Shown here piece by piece: positions 63,338 to 64,000 of a DNA stretch of 64,000 nt (position 1 is the first letter of the stretch; the number at the start of each line of letters is the position of its first letter). The notes below the pieces were generated by a model. The model did not search any database, was not told the origin of the DNA, and saw only the letters and a program-made list of their open reading frames with translations. Both the position numbers and the translations under genes were made by a program. Source of the DNA: an uncultured Bacteroidales bacterium (GTDB lineage Bacteria > Bacteroidota > Bacteroidia > Bacteroidales > UBA932); assembly GCA_949296645.1 (NCBI GenBank), contig CASFPH010000005.1, forward strand, positions 20,417 through 84,416, written 5' to 3'.

Positions 63338-63838
63338 TTAACCTTCTACGGTTTTCGGGGTCCAGCTGTTGAAAAAGCGCAACACCTTCTTCTGATTATA
63401 TCCGCTGCCCTCTTCAAGAAATACGGAATCCTGTATATGCATCACATTCCCTTCAGAATCGAGCACCACAAGTACAGGATATCCGAAGCGTCCAGGGTTG
63501 CCGAGTCTCTGCATAAGAGCGGCATCTTTCTCCGCATCACCTGCTCCGGCAGACCTGCGCGGACTGTAGTTCACATGTATATACACATAATTGTCTTCTA
63601 TTACTTTGCTTATGGTACTGTCGGATGTGATGAAATCCGCAAAACGGAGACACCATGAGCACCAGTTGCCTCCAACCTGGCAGATGACGAACTTGCCTTC
63701 CTGTCCGGCCCTGACAACAGCCTTGTCTATCTGCTCCATCGGGTCAATACTTTCGTCATACACCTTCTTGCTGTTTACCTGTGCGTTTGCCGACATGGCT
63801 ATCATTGCGGCAAACATGGCAATTAAAAACTTTTTCAT
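63338..63838 (-). CDS. Exported thioredoxin-like protein (WCSWC)
   Basis: 166 residues, signal peptide about 1-20. Thioredoxin_7-like fold with redox motif NWCSWC (Cys60, Cys63), NYVYIHVNYSP and the cis-Pro strand FGYPVLVVLDSEG. Likely a periplasmic thiol oxidoreductase; partner unknown. Well-formed promoter at 63895-63863. Confidence 0.9.
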   Translation of the reverse strand: MKKFLIAMFAAMIAMSANAQVNSKKVYDESIDPMEQIDKAVVRAGQEGKFVICQVGGNWCSWCLRFADFITSDSTISKVIEDNYVYIHVNYSPRRSAGAGDAEKDAALMQRLGNPGRFGYPVLVVLDSEGNVMHIQDSVFLEEGSGYNQKKVLRFFNSWTPKTVEG

Positions 63839-63862
63839 AATAATCCTAAATCAATATTTATG

Positions 63863-63895
63863 CAAATATAGCGATAAGCTGGAGCAGAGACAAAA
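63863..63895 (-). promoter_or_regulatory. Full Bacteroidota promoter of the thioredoxin-like gene
   Basis: Minus strand: TTTTG (-33), 20-bp spacer, TATATTTG (-7). The best match to the Bacteroidota consensus in the window; the ATG is 25 bp after the -7 box. Confidence 0.75.
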
Positions 63896-63902
63896 TTTAA
63901 CA

Positions 63903-63952
63903 AAAAAGAGGGTGACCCAAAAGCCAAGAGACTTTGAGGTCATCCTCTTTTT
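63903..63952. terminator. Terminator-like hairpin with T tracts on both strands
   Basis: GAGGGTGACC (63908-63917) pairs with GGTCATCCTC (63938-63947) at 9 of 10 positions, extended by A-runs and T-runs on each side. It insulates the thioredoxin promoter from whatever lies to the right of the window. From 63953 to the edge I see no gene. Confidence 0.7.
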
Positions 63953-64000
63953 GTTGTATAGATCTCACAGGCTGCACTGCCGTATGTGGGAGAGTTTTTT

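Noticed and set aside
1..64000. CRISPR arrays, tRNA or rRNA genes, insertion sequences, prophage genes, toxin-antitoxin pairs
   Set aside because: No regularly spaced repeats, tRNA-like folds, transposase or phage motifs were seen in reading both strands.
63953..64000. Possible start of a mobile element at the right edge
   Set aside because: Only 48 bp remain; a hairpin with T tracts is enough to explain the sequence before it.

Overview
This 64 kb window is chromosomal DNA from a member of the Bacteroidota, most likely order Bacteroidales. The evidence is: TonB-dependent receptors with carboxypeptidase-like or STN N-terminal domains; an ECF sigma/FecR/receptor cascade; DUF4836-like and BPL_N lipoproteins; arrays of double-length FtsX-type permeases; and -7 promoter boxes of the TAnnTTTG type (TATATTTG upstream of several genes) instead of -10/-35 boxes. 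Codon use leans on ATA for Ile and AGA/AGG for Arg throughout, so no segment stands out as freshly acquired. I found no tRNA, rRNA, CRISPR array, insertion sequence or prophage. Genus cannot be fixed from the sequence alone.

Layout. 1-5.0 kb: the 5' part of a PP-loop ATPase gene, divergent from a BtuFCD/FepBDC-type ABC importer (binding lipoprotein, permease, ATPase) that runs into a DUF4836-like lipoprotein gene. 5.0-8.5 kb (minus): MaeB-type malic enzyme with a phosphotransacetylase-like tail, behind a YeiH/UPF0324 membrane protein. 8.7-12.4 kb: a TonB-dependent receptor paired with a secreted TRAP-like phosphatase. 12.6-17.7 kb: an AmgK-like sugar kinase fused to a RapZ C-terminal domain, a MurU-like nucleotidyltransferase, and two exported peptidases (C69 and C1B). 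17.9-20.3 kb: a glycosyltransferase, a possible 29-residue membrane peptide and a lipoprotein isoaspartyl peptidase/asparaginase.

20.4-31.2 kb (minus) is a complete glycogen operon in the order branching enzyme, debranching enzyme, GT4 transferase, GH57-like protein, and a giant GT3 glycogen synthase/GT35 phosphorylase fusion. It ends at two interleaved terminators. 31.3-33.3 kb: a BPL_N lipoprotein overlapping an EFR1-type flavodoxin/ferredoxin. 33.3-36.7 kb (minus): a three-gene surface polysaccharide unit (GT4, Wzx-type flippase, GT2). 36.8-41.3 kb: a small beta-barrel protein, ECF sigma factor, FecR anti-sigma factor and STN-containing TonB receptor, with adjacent or overlapping frames.

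41.3-59.1 kb (minus) is the most striking part. A TolC-like outer-membrane protein, an HlyD-type adaptor, five different double-length FtsX/MacB-type permeases, one LolD/MacB-type ATPase, an NtrC-family response regulator and a PAS histidine kinase lie head to tail in about 18 kb with gaps of 2-45 bp. Upstream is a sigma-54-like -24/-12 element and two tandem copies of a 17-bp palindrome placed where an NtrC-type activator would bind. These are shared with a divergent gene for a 687-residue outer-membrane barrel protein. I read this as a self-regulated tripartite export or envelope-stress system in which several permeases may share one ATPase. The window closes with an exported alpha/beta hydrolase, a low-molecular-weight tyrosine phosphatase and an exported thioredoxin-like protein (61.4-63.8 kb).
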